DNA of 64,000 nt, taken from the NCBI GenBank assembly GCA_003279115.1, contig QCBG01000001.1, positions 62,001 to 126,000 on the forward strand, given 5' to 3'. Numbering within the stretch: position 1 is the stretch's first letter; the number at the start of each line of letters is the position of its first letter. The position numbers and the translations under genes are program-made. The notes below the pieces were generated by a model that searched no databases, was not told the DNA's origin, and was given only the letters and a program-made list of their open reading frames with translations. The DNA comes from Prochlorococcus sp. AG-347-E03 (GTDB lineage Bacteria > Cyanobacteriota > Cyanobacteriia > PCC-6307 > Cyanobiaceae). Positions 63,880 through 64,000 of the stretch are shown here, in pieces.

Positions 63880-64000
63880 ACCTAATTAAATTAAAATTTT
63901 TACTTTTGGATATTTTCTTATAAGTTAAAAAAAAAAGATATGGATAAAAACTCTATCTCAATAGTTAAAATAGAATTATAGTTTTTTATAATTTAAATTA

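Noticed and set aside
1-64000. CRISPR arrays, insertion sequences, prophage genes
   Set aside because: No regularly spaced repeats, transposase, integrase or phage structural motifs were recognised anywhere in the window.

Overview
The window looks like the chromosome of a high-light-adapted Prochlorococcus, or a very close marine picocyanobacterial relative. The evidence is the AT-rich sequence, the tightly packed genes with 1-20 bp overlaps, the clpR-clpP3 pair, a kaiB-kaiC clock locus with no kaiA, an NblS-type histidine kinase, a PSII S4-domain protein, several high-light-inducible (Hli) proteins, and many cyanobacterial families of unknown function. No phage, transposase, integrase, CRISPR array or rRNA was seen. 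Two tRNAs are present: Gly(TCC) and Val(GAC). Strain-level identity cannot be decided from the sequence alone.

Layout. 0.2-5 kb: PIN/TRAM membrane protein, ClpR/ClpP3 protease, ilvC, cbiB, an Hli protein. 5-7 kb: small membrane or secreted unknowns and HU. 7-13.6 kb: glycogen debranching enzyme, tRNA-Gly, a GPH-type sugar symporter, an MlaE-type permease, DUF3119, DUF3086, plsY. 13.6-25 kb, mostly minus strand: pyrF, tyrS and DUF1825; then (plus strand) a GIY-YIG protein and pepA; then an envelope cluster of msrA, lpxB, lpxA, fabZ, lpxC and a BamA/Omp85 barrel; then purC. 25-34.5 kb: purD and nblS, kaiC and kaiB, rplU and rpmA, a methyltransferase, truB, a SpoIID/LysM protein. 34.5-43 kb: RNase Z, a lumenal pentapeptide protein, ferredoxin, prmA, serA, the PSII S4 protein, tRNA-Val, a PPOX-type flavoprotein, DoxX. 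43-53 kb is more accessory: a cryptochrome/photolyase-like protein with apparently permuted domains, a stand-alone NAD-dependent ligase adenylation domain, an SDR, murD, pirin, DUF1643, DUF2214, a GAF protein and a BaiN-type flavoprotein.

53-64 kb is a distinct accessory zone. It has over a dozen tiny genes of 31-60 codons, mostly single-span membrane proteins or Cys-containing peptides, many too short for ordinary gene callers. Between them lie two fatty-acid desaturases (one resembling eukaryotic FAD2), an EamA transporter, a cupin, DUF805, DUF938, and a tandem overlapping pair of Hli genes with its own promoter and terminator. Desaturases and Hli proteins fit adjustment of thylakoid membranes to light and temperature; that link is inference.

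The observations most worth follow-up are the truncated ligase, the permuted cryptochrome-like protein, the FAD2-like desaturase, two small-protein families (acidic DQDGG membrane peptides and CX3C peptides), the C33 anticodon loop of tRNA-Val, and a terminator hairpin lying inside the coding end of a convergent gene.
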